Source: Polytrichum commune (taxonomy: Eukaryota > Streptophyta > Polytrichopsida > Polytrichales > Polytrichaceae). Taken from it: a stretch of 60,000 nucleotides of DNA. The notes under the pieces are model-generated. The model saw only the letters and a list, made by a program, of their open reading frames with translations, searched no databases and was not told where the DNA came from. The stretch is taken from positions 31,002,001 through 31,062,000 of the forward strand of contig OX485804.1 in the NCBI GenBank assembly GCA_950295325.1, given 5' to 3'. The translations under genes and the position numbers were made by a program. Shown here in pieces: positions 1 through 10,263 of this stretch (positions within the stretch are counted from its first letter, which is position 1; each line of letters starts with the position of its first letter).

Positions 1-1126
1 GTGAAGATAGGAACCAAAATCTCAAGGGAGAAAAGAAAAACATTTTTGCCTTATTGTAAGCTCTCATGATTTGGGCCACTCCCCATCCATTGATTATGTT
101 TGTGTGTGCCACCAAACCCTAATGCTCACCCAACTTCTAGGTTTTAAAAGATACTAAAAAATAAATGAGAGAGTGACAAACTTATGAACGGAAACTATGT
201 TATTGGAGTCACTGCTATTTTGTCATCATGGTTAAAATGATCATCAACATCATCTCTAAGGAGGATAACTCCTATTATGCCGCAATTGGTGACATTCCAC
301 AATGCACATGTATGGACTTCATCAAATTGTCCTCTATGGCTTTGGGAAAGAAAGGGAAATGGGGGCATTACAAATATATGTATTATGAGTTCAAGTTTAT
401 ATGCAATGTAAATTATGACAATGACAAGTACATCCACACTCCAACATATATCTACAACAAGGTAATGAAACTACTTGAGCTTGCCAGTGTTTGAACATGA
501 CTCATGATGTCAGTATAGTGTTCATCCTAATGTTTCAAAATTTCAGTTGATGACATTAATCATTTATAATTAACTATGGTTGCACACAACAATGTTTAGG
601 GTGGTTACAATAAAAAAAATCAGCAACTGTCTAAATATCTTTATACTAATCCATGGTAAGCCCGTTTATGTTGTTTGTTTTTGAAATGTTGACACTATAC
701 AATTGAATGAAATCAAAAGATGTAGTACCAAATTTAGGTTTTGACCCCTATAGTTGTGGTCATTTACTGTATTGGACTTTATTGCTCACATGCTACTACT
801 CAATGCTCATGTGTTATCGCTCATTGCTCGTTGCTCATGTTTTAGCTTTCCTCAATGGGAGCGCAAGAGCCGGTGATGCTCTTTCCCCGCCGTCCGTTGG
901 TACAACACCAACCACAACTTTGGCTATGTCCACCCCACAATAGACTACAACTAACACCACAATGTCCACTATGCCAACATCATCCACATCAATTCCAGAA
1001 GGTCTAGTTGTGGAGGCCCCATTACCCGAAGGTGAGATGTCGGCGACTCAATCCAGGAACATGACCACTATGGCAAAGATACTAGAAACCAAGGTGGAGA
1101 AAGCACGACAACCTTCTAGATGCTAG
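1..1126 (+). pseudogene. SWIM-domain MULE-derived pseudogene, C-terminal exons (copy 1)
   Basis: This is the C-terminal part of a transposase-derived protein with a SWIM-type zinc finger; the N-terminal part lies outside the window. An open stretch at 228-494 contains the CxC half of the finger (QCTC, Cys codons at 303 and 309) followed by a conserved GKKGKW block. The second half, normally CxH, reads YKY, so two zinc ligands are lost. The same block recurs near 54.4 kb and 59.3 kb. An intron probably runs from about 488 to 845 (acceptor TTTTAG before 846). The last exon, 846-1126, is rich in Thr, Ser and Pro and contains EAPLPEGEMSATQ. It is broken by one TAG at 941-943 and continues in the same frame to a TAG at 1124. 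SWIM fingers bind DNA or partner proteins in MULE transposases and their domesticated relatives. The family call is inference from motif order in copy 3. Confidence 0.7.
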
Positions 1127-1539
1127 GATAGTTTTGGCAATGAATAACAATTTGCATAAAACAATGGACTTAGGAGTGATAAATTAAGCAAACATGAAGT
1201 CACAAGTTAAGACTTTGTTGTTATTGTAGGATTCATGAGGTATTAGGCATGTTGCACCTCAATGGCATTATATGCTATCTATGGTCAACCAATCCTTAAG
1301 AATAGTCGACCATCATGTGGCCAATTTATTTTGATATGCTGAATTGCAATATTTGGTAGAATGGTAGAGTGAATTGTGGAGAATGTGGCTTGAATATTAT
1401 TGTGAAATTGAGAATGAGAGTGAGAGTGAAAATACTTTGCAAGTGAGACTCGAGTGACACAATACATTGTGATTGAAGGAATTGAGCACATGGTGTGATA
1501 TGTAGCAAATATCGTGCCTATGTCTATTATAGTGATCCC

Positions 1540-2660
1540 TATCCCAACCCTATTGTAGTTCATCTTCTATTTGAGAACTCACAACCTCTTAGATGAAGTC
1601 CAATCGCATTTAGCGTAGGAAGTTGGTCATGCATGCGCAATCACGAAATAGGTGATTGTACTTGGGCTTTGTGCAATCAAAGTATTTCATTAAGCGTTGC
1701 CATTTCCTATGCTCCAGTCCATCATGACTTGGTAGCCAACATGTATTTTGTTAAATTTTGTGAGATCGTTCTTATTCATGCTGGCCAATCCGTTGTATGA
1801 TGAACATCTCCTATGCGAACACCCCGGATCACCTAGCAAGTACTCGAAGTAATTGTCGGAAAGAGTGAAAAAAATTGCATGAATCCTGATATAAATCCAA
1901 GTGTCAAAGAGAGTGATTTCATGGAATGAATTCAAGTAGCCTAGATACGAATTATGAACAACCCACAACAGTTATGTTGTTCATGCAATACAATTCCCCC
2001 CCCCCCCCCCCCTCATGTTCAACAATTTGGAGTTCAATTTATTCTTCTATGATTTATGAATCCTCACCAAGTTGTTGTTGATTATTCGAATGCACCCAAC
2101 AATATTTGGGTTCATATGGCCAAGCCGACGTCGCTTGTTTGCATCGAACCATCAAATCTCTCTTTCAAAAGCATGGTTAACACCACTAGATAGTGCATCA
2201 TTACATAAAGAAGATCTAGACCAATTCCAGTGATAAGAATTGTAAGAAAGCACGTTATTATGCTTCATATATAGAATGAAATTAACAATGCATTGCTTGG
2301 GAGATAATCTAGAAGGGCGACCACTATTAATCTAAGGCAATCCGATTGACCTAGCATTGTCAATTTTAATGGGAACAACCATCTTACACAATACTTTAAA
2401 CTTTTGAAGTGTAAGTTCGAGTTGGGTTTTAATTCCACGGGCATAGCACTCATGTTTGCCATCAAATATCTAACACACTCATTAACGTCAACAAATAAAT
2501 TTCCTCCATCTTCAAGCTCATTGGCATTGAAGAAATAAAATGATTTGCGCATGCCATCACCACCATGTAGCATGTTGTAACATGATAGTCAAATTCCTCA
2601 TTTGCCTCGTCGTATGTTTTGTAATCCTCTTGCAAAGCATGGAAATCATCCATTATGGAC
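1540..2660 (-). pseudogene. PIF/Harbinger-type transposase (DDE nuclease) relic
   Basis: This is a remnant of a Harbinger/HARBI1-like nuclease, the enzyme that cuts and moves PIF/Harbinger elements. Reading the minus strand, 1968-1690 encodes a block with YFEYLLGDPGC, close to the conserved LLGDPGY core around a catalytic Asp, followed by FNKIHVGYQVMMDWSIG, the region of the conserved helix leading to the last acidic residue. After a frameshift near 1700 the frame continues as KWQRLMKYFDCTKPKYNHLF, typical of the family C-terminus, to about 1540 with internal stops. Upstream, 2653-2265 contains open stretches beginning MDDFHALQEDYKTYDEAN that fit the acidic N-terminal region. A 17-base poly-C run at 1996-2012 separates the two halves. 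Frameshifts and stops make it non-functional. No terminal repeats were found. The nuclease call is solid; the N-terminal extent is less certain. Confidence 0.72.
1996..2012. repeat. poly-C run (17 C)
   Basis: Seventeen uninterrupted C lie inside the PIF/Harbinger relic, between its N- and C-terminal coding blocks. Confidence 0.95.
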
Positions 2661-3770
2661 GAAGTAGCTACACTTCTATCATAGTTAAATGCTAGGCTCT
2701 AAGAACTAGGAGGCTCAGTGTTAGGCTCGAAAACCCCATGGTCACGGTTACAATTTGCAAAGCTTATCATATTGTAGGACGAATCACAGCCAAACTACGG
2801 GATGAGGTCGGTATAGTCAACAATGGGATCCGTTAGCCATTGCAAGCTGGAGAACGTTCTTTGTCAACCACCATTGTCCACAACCCCACACTGCAAAAAA
2901 CTGTGGAGGTGGTGTCGGTGAGCTCCGAACTTGAGCAAAGATAGAAAGTTTGCACCTTGCCCAAAGATGGCTGGATTTCACAGTTGCGTTCACTTAGGGG
3001 GGCTTTATCCCCTTATTGTCGCCCTTTTGATACCTTCATCAAGGGCAAACTTCATGGTTTACCCTTACCCAATGTCCACATCTCAAGTTTTCCTTTCTAC
3101 AAGACATTTTATGAAGTGCGCTTCTAAAGAACGGGGAGAGCAATAACGAAACACAATTAAAGTTGTGTGTCGTTCTAGATTGTTGATTGAACATCAAACT
3201 CTAGACAACCCACCCCACCATTGTTCATAGATTTAAAACAAACACGCACAAAGCAAACAAACCGTTGACAATAAATGAGTAGCGTATCGATCCGTAATAC
3301 AATAAACAAAGGGCTCATAGTGACCGAGCGGCTCAAATTCCTCCCTGTTCACCGGCTTTGTGAGCCCCTTAGTCCTTGAGGGGTGAAGAAGCCTCCTACT
3401 TTATCTAGAAAAGTAGAGTGTGGGGCTTGGGGGGAGGTTGGGACTTGATCAAGTGGAGCATCATGCATGTTGCTAAATTGGAGGGCCAGTTATCTTATAA
3501 AATGGGGAGAAACGTCCAGTCTCCACTTGAATACTCCATTGATGGAGGGCGTACGTACTGCTTAACATAATTGCTTGCTTCTGGTCCAAACAAAGTCCAA
3601 AGGGAGTGGTGGGTGTTTTTTAAGCCACAGCGTCACCACCAATATTTTACCCAGTTTGATGATGCGAGCATTCCTTGTGCATATCCATTATAAGTACTGG
3701 GTATATTATAAGTGTTCAAATTTTGGTCCAAAGGGACTATAATGGGGCTTATCCGGGGCAGGCCCAGAGC
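2661..3770. other. no gene recognised
   Basis: Short open frames on both strands match nothing recognisable. The DNA is mixed composition with some locally GC-richer, repeat-like text around 3330-3620. Confidence 0.5.
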
Positions 3771-3796
3771 CTCCTCCTCCTCCTCCTCCTCCTCCC
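3771..3796. repeat. (TCC)n microsatellite
   Basis: About eight tandem TCC units. They generate the poly-Gly or poly-Leu/Glu tracts in overlapping open frames on both strands, which are therefore not real proteins. Confidence 0.9.
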
Positions 3797-4543
3797 TGCA
3801 TTGGTGGCAGCCAGTGCCCAAAAATCAAGAGATCTGATTTGCACATGGGCCCAAATTTAAAATGTGTAATATGTAAGGTTAAGTAATCACAAGGGTTCTC
3901 CCTTCTTGCTCCGAGTCCAGATGCCAGTGCAACGTGCCCCTCTTGCTCCTCATTACATTTAATGTAGATTCTCACCAATTACCCAAAGCAAGCTGGTGGT
4001 AACTCCCTTACCCCTCCATTTCCCTCCCCTCCCCTAGCCTCCAGCCCCCTATCCTGCTTCTCATGACTACGTACAGTCTTCCCCTGGATTCATGATCCCA
4101 AGATAGCAACCCCAATAAAGCCTGATTTGGCACACCAATATACACATATATACCCACCCCCTTTGCTACCCTAGCTAACACAGCCTCCCCTCCCTTGGCG
4201 TAGAGTAGAATAACCCCAAGTACAGTAGCTAGCATATCCCTTCCACACCTCCTGTAGGCCAGGAGGAGGATGTAATAATAATAATAACAATGATCATAAT
4301 AATATTATTAATACTCCAGCCCCCACTCACCAGCCCTCTGCTTGCTTGCTTTTACTACCTTTTAATACTCTGCTCTCCCTTATTAGGGATTCCGCTCCAA
4401 ACACCTACCCATGGGGTCTCTCTTATATGGTATCAAGGGCCAGGGTATTATGTCTTGAGGGCATAATACCAAGGGTGGGTCGAACGGGCATTCCAATCAC
4501 ACTGATCGCAGGGTCAACGATTCTTTTCTCTTTCTTTATCAAG
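3797..4543. other. intergenic; AAT-rich tract and a possible primer-binding-like site
   Basis: Contains an AAT/TAA-rich tract at about 4273-4313 and, at about 4428, TGGTATCAAGGGCC. That resembles the initiator-Met tRNA primer-binding site of Copia retrotransposons (TGGTATCAGAGC), with mismatches. No LTR could be delimited around it, so no element is called. Confidence 0.35.
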
Positions 4544-4840
4544 GGCCACATCCCACACGAGACTGAGAGCCCGAGACCATATCACTCAAGCACTCTCATC
4601 GGTGGAAAGGGGCGGAGCCGGTCCAAGTTCGCTTCGCGCTCTGCTGGAGGCACCAACGGAGTATCTGAATGCATGATGGATGCAAAGTCTAGATGGATTC
4701 CTACATGGCATCAAAGGGATCACGTTTCATGTCACTTGGACTATTTTCACAAACCACCTCTTGAAGGTAGGCCTAACACAAAATCATTGGGAGATCATGG
4801 CACTCTGAACGCTCACAACCGTTGATTTATTTTATTTTCA
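4544..4840 (+). repeat. 297-bp dispersed repeat, copy A
   Basis: Matches 9212-9508 in the same orientation over its full length, roughly 80% identical by eye. Shared landmarks are GGCCAC at the left edge, GGCGGAGCCGGTCCAAGTTC in the middle and AACCGTTGATTTATT at the right edge. Both copies have nearly the same length. Flanks do not match. An open frame crosses it (4346-4825), but copy B is not open in that frame, so coding is unlikely. Probably a fragment of an unidentified transposon. Confidence 0.85.
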
Positions 4841-5428
4841 AAAGCCGAAGCAAAATCGTCGAAAACAATGCACTCTTATTCAGGAGCCCGCGAAAGAATG
4901 TCGACACCTCTTATGATGGATATGACCATGCGGATGGAACTTTGTAGAGTTAGGACCACTCACATACATTTTCGACCATTCATATGTTTGAACATTACAA
5001 TGAAAGTGTTTATGTTGGGTAATGTTGGGCAATGGTGATTGCCCCAACAAAAACGCCCACCTCCACCTTTTGGGATTAATTTGGCTTTTTAGACAAATGT
5101 GTCCGGGCTCTGTGACTTTTATCATTATTTTTGCCCTCCCCTTTCCCATCTAGTAGTAATGACCTTACACAATAAACTACAATAATTATCCCATTTGGTG
5201 TGTGATACTAATTGGAATTACGCAGTGCAATAACGCCTTACTCACGACTTCAATTTGTACTATCGAAAGCTCAATAGGTTGTTTGGACATTATAGAACAT
5301 AAATGACATTGTTTGGTAAAATATTACATTCTCATTTTGTACTTGTACCACCGTGTAACTACGCATAATAAGACATAATAAATTGGGATAAACAGTGCGA
5401 TGTCCTACTAAGGTAACAAACTAAGCTA

Positions 5429-5642
5429 CATATGATATTTAATGTCACTTACTATTTGGAATTGCACATTGCTGTATCTATTTTTTGTACATCTCATAAT
5501 TTACCAATAAATGTGAAATTGGTAGTTTAAGCATTACAAATCGTTAACAACTTTACTTGGTACACAATTCTATTCAATTGTGAAAAGATGTAGCATTGTG
5601 TGAATCCAAATAGGAAGTGACCACTAAATATCATATTTAGTG
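5429..5642. mobile_element. MITE-like inverted-repeat element with 21-bp palindrome
   Basis: Two arms, 5429-5473 and 5592-5638, are inverted copies of each other (about 45 bp, roughly three quarters identical). The right arm carries a perfect palindrome at 5622-5642: CACTAAATAT, one C, ATATTTAGTG. A nearly identical 21-bp palindrome sits at the end of the element at 16296-16613, so the two look like one family. No coding capacity. Outer boundaries and target duplication are not resolved. Confidence 0.6.
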
Positions 5643-5757
5643 TCGCTATTAACTTACGTGGTTTGAAACCATCCTGATGTAATGTGTTAGTCCCATAAGC
5701 CTTTTTGGGCTTCCCGGGCTTTAAAATCAATGTCATTTCTCTTCATTTCAGTGTCCT

Positions 5758-6830
5758 TAGGGCAAGGCCACTCACCCTGCATCTGCACTTTTACATCCGT
5801 GATGCAGATGCGGATGCAGGGAAGTGCCCCACTCACACTGGCATAACTGAAATTTGGATGAAGAAATTTGGGGGAGGTGCAGAACTCCCTGCATTTCCTC
5901 GAGTTATGCAGGGAGCCTGCTATCAACTAAAAGACAAAGAACCGGTTGAGAGAAATTACCGGTTGAGGCTTGGGGTTCATGAAACTTACCCTTCACGTAC
6001 ACATGAACTGCTTGAGGGTAAACCAGGAGATAATTATATTCACGTGCACATTACGGATGAGTTTGAGAAATAACCGGTTGAGGTTTAGGGTAAACCATGA
6101 GATAATTCTAGTTACGTGCAAATTACGGATAAGTTTGAGAAATAATTGGTTAAGGTTTAGGGTAAACCAGGAGATAATTATATTCACGTGCACATTACGG
6201 ATGAGTTTGAGAAATAACCGGTTGAACCGGTTGAGGTTTAGGGTAAACCAGGAGATAATTATATTCACATGCACATTACGGATGAGTTTGAGAAATAACC
6301 GGTTGAGATTTAGGGTAAACCAGGTGATAATTATATTCACGTGCAAATTGGGGATGAGTTTGAGAAATAACCGGTTGAGGTTTAGGGTAAACCAGGAGAT
6401 AATTATATTCATGTGCAAATTAGGGATGAGTTTGAGAAATAACCGGTTGAGGTTTAGGGTAAACCAGGAGATAATTATATTCACATGCAAATTACGGATG
6501 AGCTTGAGAAATAACCGGTTGAGGTTTAGGGTAACCCAGGAAATAATTATAGTTACGCATGAAGCATGAATGAGCTTGAAAATAACCAGTTATAGTTTAG
6601 GGTAAACCAGGAAAGAAATACTACTTACGCATGAAGCACATATGAGTTTGAGAACTAACCAGTTGAACTTCGTGACTTCAGAAAACTACAAATCATTTTA
6701 GAGGGAATTCTGATGAAAGCAATGCAGAATGAGTGGCAGTTTTGCCTGGGTCTGCATCTGCATTCTGGATGGAGGCCACTTTTCATTCCCGGATGCAGAT
6801 GCAGATCCAGGAACGATTGGGCTTGCTCTT
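5758..6830. mobile_element. hAT-like non-autonomous element containing a minisatellite
   Basis: The left end starts TAGGGCAAGGCCACT. The right end, read inward on the other strand, starts TAAGAGCAAGCCCAAT. About three quarters of the first 17 positions agree, and the AGGGCAAG-type start is typical of hAT elements. Each end then carries clustered GCATCTGCA/TGCAGATGC motifs in both orientations (5778-5820 and 6750-6812), resembling the subterminal binding motifs of hAT transposases. The interior is almost wholly a 72-bp tandem repeat. No 8-bp target duplication is visible, which fits an old insertion. No transposase is encoded. Class assignment rests on the termini and subterminal repeats. Confidence 0.6.
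6005..6665 (+). repeat. 72-bp minisatellite, about 9 copies
   Basis: GTTTGAGAAATAA recurs at 6061, 6133, 6205, 6286, 6358 and 6430, with variants at 6502, 6573 and 6645. Spacing is 72 bp, except one 81-bp unit (a 9-bp duplication of CCGGTTGAA) and one of 71 bp. Each unit includes GGTTTAGGGTAAACC, a 6-bp inverted repeat around GGG that contains one TTTAGGG plant telomere unit, plus an ACCGGT palindrome. Because 72 is a multiple of 3, long open frames appear on both strands (5970-6569 plus, 5993-6490 minus). They are by-products of the repeat. Confidence 0.95.
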
Positions 6831-6910
6831 AGGCATCAGGATTTTATAGTTGCCAATCAAAGTAGGGTAGTGGGTGGATAGGGTTCGAGCTTATTAGGTC
6901 ATCATCACAT

Positions 6911-6921
6911 GGGGGGGGGGG
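6911..6921. repeat. poly-G run (11 G)
   Basis: Eleven uninterrupted G just outside the hAT-like element. Confidence 0.95.
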
Positions 6922-7053
6922 TCGCAGGGCCCCCATGTTATCTTATAAGGTCTGCTGTTGGGCCTTATTCGGATACCTATTGAGTGGCATTTGGCAAGGC
7001 TTGAGATTATGACCAGACACCAAAAGCACATGTGGTGAGATGACATCGGACTA

Positions 7054-7354
7054 TAGTAGACATGCCTATTCCGTCAACTTAAGCAAATTTGCATAATTTT
7101 AGGACATGTGACGTTGGAGTGATTTTTCATAGGTCTAGAAATTGATATCACACTTTTGATAATAATTTGTTTCCAAGTTTTGAAATTATTATAAAATTTT
7201 GAATGCAAGATTCTCTCTAAACCCATATTCGTAATATAGATTGACTTCTATTTGATAACTGGGAGACAAAAACTTGAGTGCAATTAGTGTTCTTTTTAAC
7301 TTATTTTTTCCATCACACCAAATGTGACGGCTACATATGTGATTCTTCATGACT
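7054..7354 (+). repeat. ~300-bp dispersed repeat, copy A
   Basis: Similar to 34599-34938 in the same orientation. Shared landmarks are TTTCCAAGTTTTGAAATT, GCAAGATTCTCTC and GAGACAAAAACTTGAGT. Copy B has an extra ~20 bases. Non-coding; element type unknown. Confidence 0.75.
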
Positions 7355-8138
7355 TTTTCCATCATCTTCAAAAATGATAGCCTCATATGTGGAAATTGGA
7401 AACGGGTTTGTCTACTTTAAGGGTTCAGAATATGTCATCCATTATGGGTTCAGTTGTTAATGCGATTGGCATGGCCCATGTGATCACTCAACCCCTATGG
7501 TGCATTCCAATGCATTTGGAGCTCTAATGTTGAGGGAAATCGATCCCACTGTCATTGTCATTTGTTTCAGTCAGTCACTTGTGTGTGATAGACCAACTTC
7601 AAGATAAAGATGTAGTAAGGAAAATCTATTCATTGCAACAAATCATTACACAAAAATGATCCAACAATCGAGAAATTGAAGTTTCTCAAGTTGGGACACC
7701 TACATGTTTATATTGTTTTTTAGATGACATGATGGATAAGTTCTATGTATTATAAATATGTGTACATACTAGAGAAGTGAGGATCTTTTCCCATGCTCTT
7801 TTTTTCTCTCATTAGTAGCTTTAGGGACTCCTTATGTACAAAACAAACTTTTGTTCAATCAAGTGGCATAATCTACCATTTCTTATGTGGGCATGAGCTC
7901 CGTAACAATATTTAACTAAGTATGTATGTTGGGTGGGGTTGGGAATAAGCCGGATTCTATTCAAAATTATACTATGTTAGTTCTCACAACATAGCAATGC
8001 ACTAGCATATTCAAGCTGAAAACCTTGGGTGAAGCAATTTACTGATATGATTAAATGAAACGGCACATAACAATTGAATAATGTTATGTCTTCACTTGCA
8101 AGAGCACAAATATGAGCTTTGGATTGTTTCACATCAAC

Positions 8139-8177
<39 letters not shown>

Positions 8178-9211
8178 TGTGTGTGTGTGTGTTTATTATT
8201 TCATTACCGATTTGAGAGCTCACACTCCAATGTTGTCCCATGGATCTTTTTTGGAATTCATTCTCCAGTGACTTCGCAAGCCAATGAAGGAGAAAAAGGT
8301 AATTTTGATTTTTGCAAGCTTGTGGGAGGCCACCACAGTGCTCCCAAGCTTGTTACTACTCTAATGGTGCCCAACACTGAACGAAAGAGTTTACTCCTCT
8401 CAAGAATAACACTCACCCGAGCGAGAGAGAGAGCCTTGATCATAGCCGCAAGTTTATATGTAAACATGAAGCATGTATATTGATCAACAACAAGTTTGAC
8501 TTCCTCATCATTGTCACCCGAATTAACTTAAGTTAAACATGAAGCTTTTGTGGTCACTATTACTTTGGGTGCCACTTCTAATGGAGATGATGACCAAACA
8601 TTGACCTCAGCTAGGGGTTGTACTTTCGAAACTCATCAATTAACTAATATATCATACTTCTTACTTAGAGGCAATTGAACATCTCTAATTAGACAACCTC
8701 AAACATGATTTTCTTCTTTGTCCAAAGGAACCTAAGATCTATATATCTTTTATGCCACCAAGCACGAGTCCTCCATGCCATGCCAAAAAGGAAGAGGATT
8801 CCATGGCACTTAGTCACAACCTCCAATTGATAGGTGTTGGGCTAGAGCTACATGTGGTGACCTTCAGGCTTCAAGGCAATGGTTGCATATGATATCAAGC
8901 TAGGGGTCAAGAATGCGGTCAAAATGTGTGGCAAGAAATTAAAAGAGGCGGATGAATTATTGTTCATGCCCACTTTGAAGAAACGTATTTTTGAGTTCAA
9001 TTTATGGTAGATGGGTCTTAAATAGTTACTTTTCAGATGAGTTCGAGATGGTTAGCAAATGCAAATCTTGTACTGATCATGTGTAGTTGGAGACGTAGAG
9101 AGCTTTGTAATTGCTTAGGGTTAGTCAGTGCGACAACGAAGAGAGGGGGAAAGTGAGATTTTGTTCCTTTGATCTATTGGACAAGGAGAAAGACACTATG
9201 AGTACTCTTAC
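7355..9211. other. no gene recognised
   Basis: AT-rich sequence with a TA/GT microsatellite at 8142-8192. The longest open frame (8112-8483) starts in front of the microsatellite and runs through it, and has no recognisable domain. Confidence 0.5.
8142..8192. repeat. (TA)n(GT)n compound microsatellite
   Basis: About 17 TA units followed directly by about 8 GT units. Confidence 0.95.
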
Positions 9212-9508
9212 GGCCACTTCACACATCAGACTGACAGCCCGTGACCATTACACTTCAAGCACTCTCATTGGTGGAAAAAATGGCGGAGCCGGTCCAAGTT
9301 CGCTTCACACTACGCTTGAGGGACCAACGGAGTATGTGAATGCGAGATGGATGTAAAGTCTAGATGGATTCCTACATGGCATCGAATGGATCATGTTTCA
9401 TGGTCACTTGGATTATTTTCAAAATCCACTTCTTGAAGGTAGGCTTAACACAAAACCAAGAGACCATGACACTCCGAACACTCGCAACCGTTGATTTATT
9501 CTATTTTA
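9212..9508 (+). repeat. 297-bp dispersed repeat, copy B
   Basis: Second copy of the repeat at 4544-4840, same strand, same length, about 80% identical by eye, ending in the same AACCGTTGATTTATT landmark. Flanks are unrelated to those of copy A. Confidence 0.85.
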
Positions 9509-9875
9509 TCATGTGTGAGGACCTACATGAATAGAAATTCATTGAAATAGCATTTGCTTGAGGGGCCCTGTCACATATGACTTCACACTACACTTGAGGG
9601 TCGGTGACCACACTACATGATTTTGGAGGTGTCTTGGGACGGCCTTTGGACACATTCTTTTGGGCTCTCACACTCTCATAGTCCCAGCTCTTGGCTCGTG
9701 TGTGAAGTGACCCTTCTTTATTGTCTGTATGAACACTGCTTTCCTGAACCTACGAATGAAGTGTTAATGAAGCAGGTTGCTTGAACGGTCGTGTATGGAT
9801 CATTAATCCAATGTCCAAAGGTTGATTGGTTCTATGATCCAGTGTGTTGGAACTGGAACAAGTGATGGGCCATTA

Positions 9876-10263
9876 AGGTAGTGGTGCCAATTTCCGTCCA
9901 AATTTTAGATGTGCCTAGTTGGGATGCTGAAACTATTTTTTTTTATAAATTTTGAGTGCTCCGCAAAGCTGGTGCAAGAGCAACTATGAAAAAATCAAAA
10001 TTTTCCAGCATGTCTATGATTTCCTACAAATTTTTAAAGGAAACCTTGTAGAGTGACCAACACTCGCACATAGGGTACGTGGTATATCCACAGGCTGGAT
10101 TTCTAAAACCGACCGCTGGCAACCAATGAAATGTTGGCAGCGTTGTGAACGGTAAAAACATCTTGATAGGTGCTTTTGTAAACCTAGGTAAAAGCACCTA
10201 GATAGGTGCTTCCGACCCTAGGGGTTGACTTTAGGACCCGCACGGAAATTGGCACCCCTACCT
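9876..10263. mobile_element. 388-bp MITE with ~26-bp terminal inverted repeats
   Basis: The left end begins AGGTAGTGGTGCCAATTTCC; the right end, read inward on the other strand, begins AGGTAGGGGTGCCAATTTCC, and the match continues a few bases. The element is flanked by TA on both sides (9874-9875 and 10264-10265), compatible with a Tc1/mariner-type insertion. TWA-type PIF insertion is possible but the two flanks are not identical as TAA. The interior has a perfect 11-bp stem at 10167-10200 (TAGGTGCTTTT / AAAAGCACCTA). No coding capacity. Superfamily is unresolved. Confidence 0.65.

Noticed and set aside
3633-3978. Poly-Gly and poly-Leu proteins on both strands
   Set aside because: Produced by the (TCC)n microsatellite read in different frames.
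4428-4445. Copia primer-binding site
   Set aside because: The resemblance to the initiator-Met tRNA site is imperfect, no LTR ending in CA precedes it and no gag-pol follows.
5970-6569. 199-codon plus-strand and 165-codon minus-strand repeat proteins
   Set aside because: Both frames exist only because the minisatellite period is 72 bp, a multiple of three; no start context or homology supports them.
6612-6660. Interstitial telomere array
   Set aside because: Only single TTTAGGG words occur, one per minisatellite unit; there is no head-to-tail telomere repeat.
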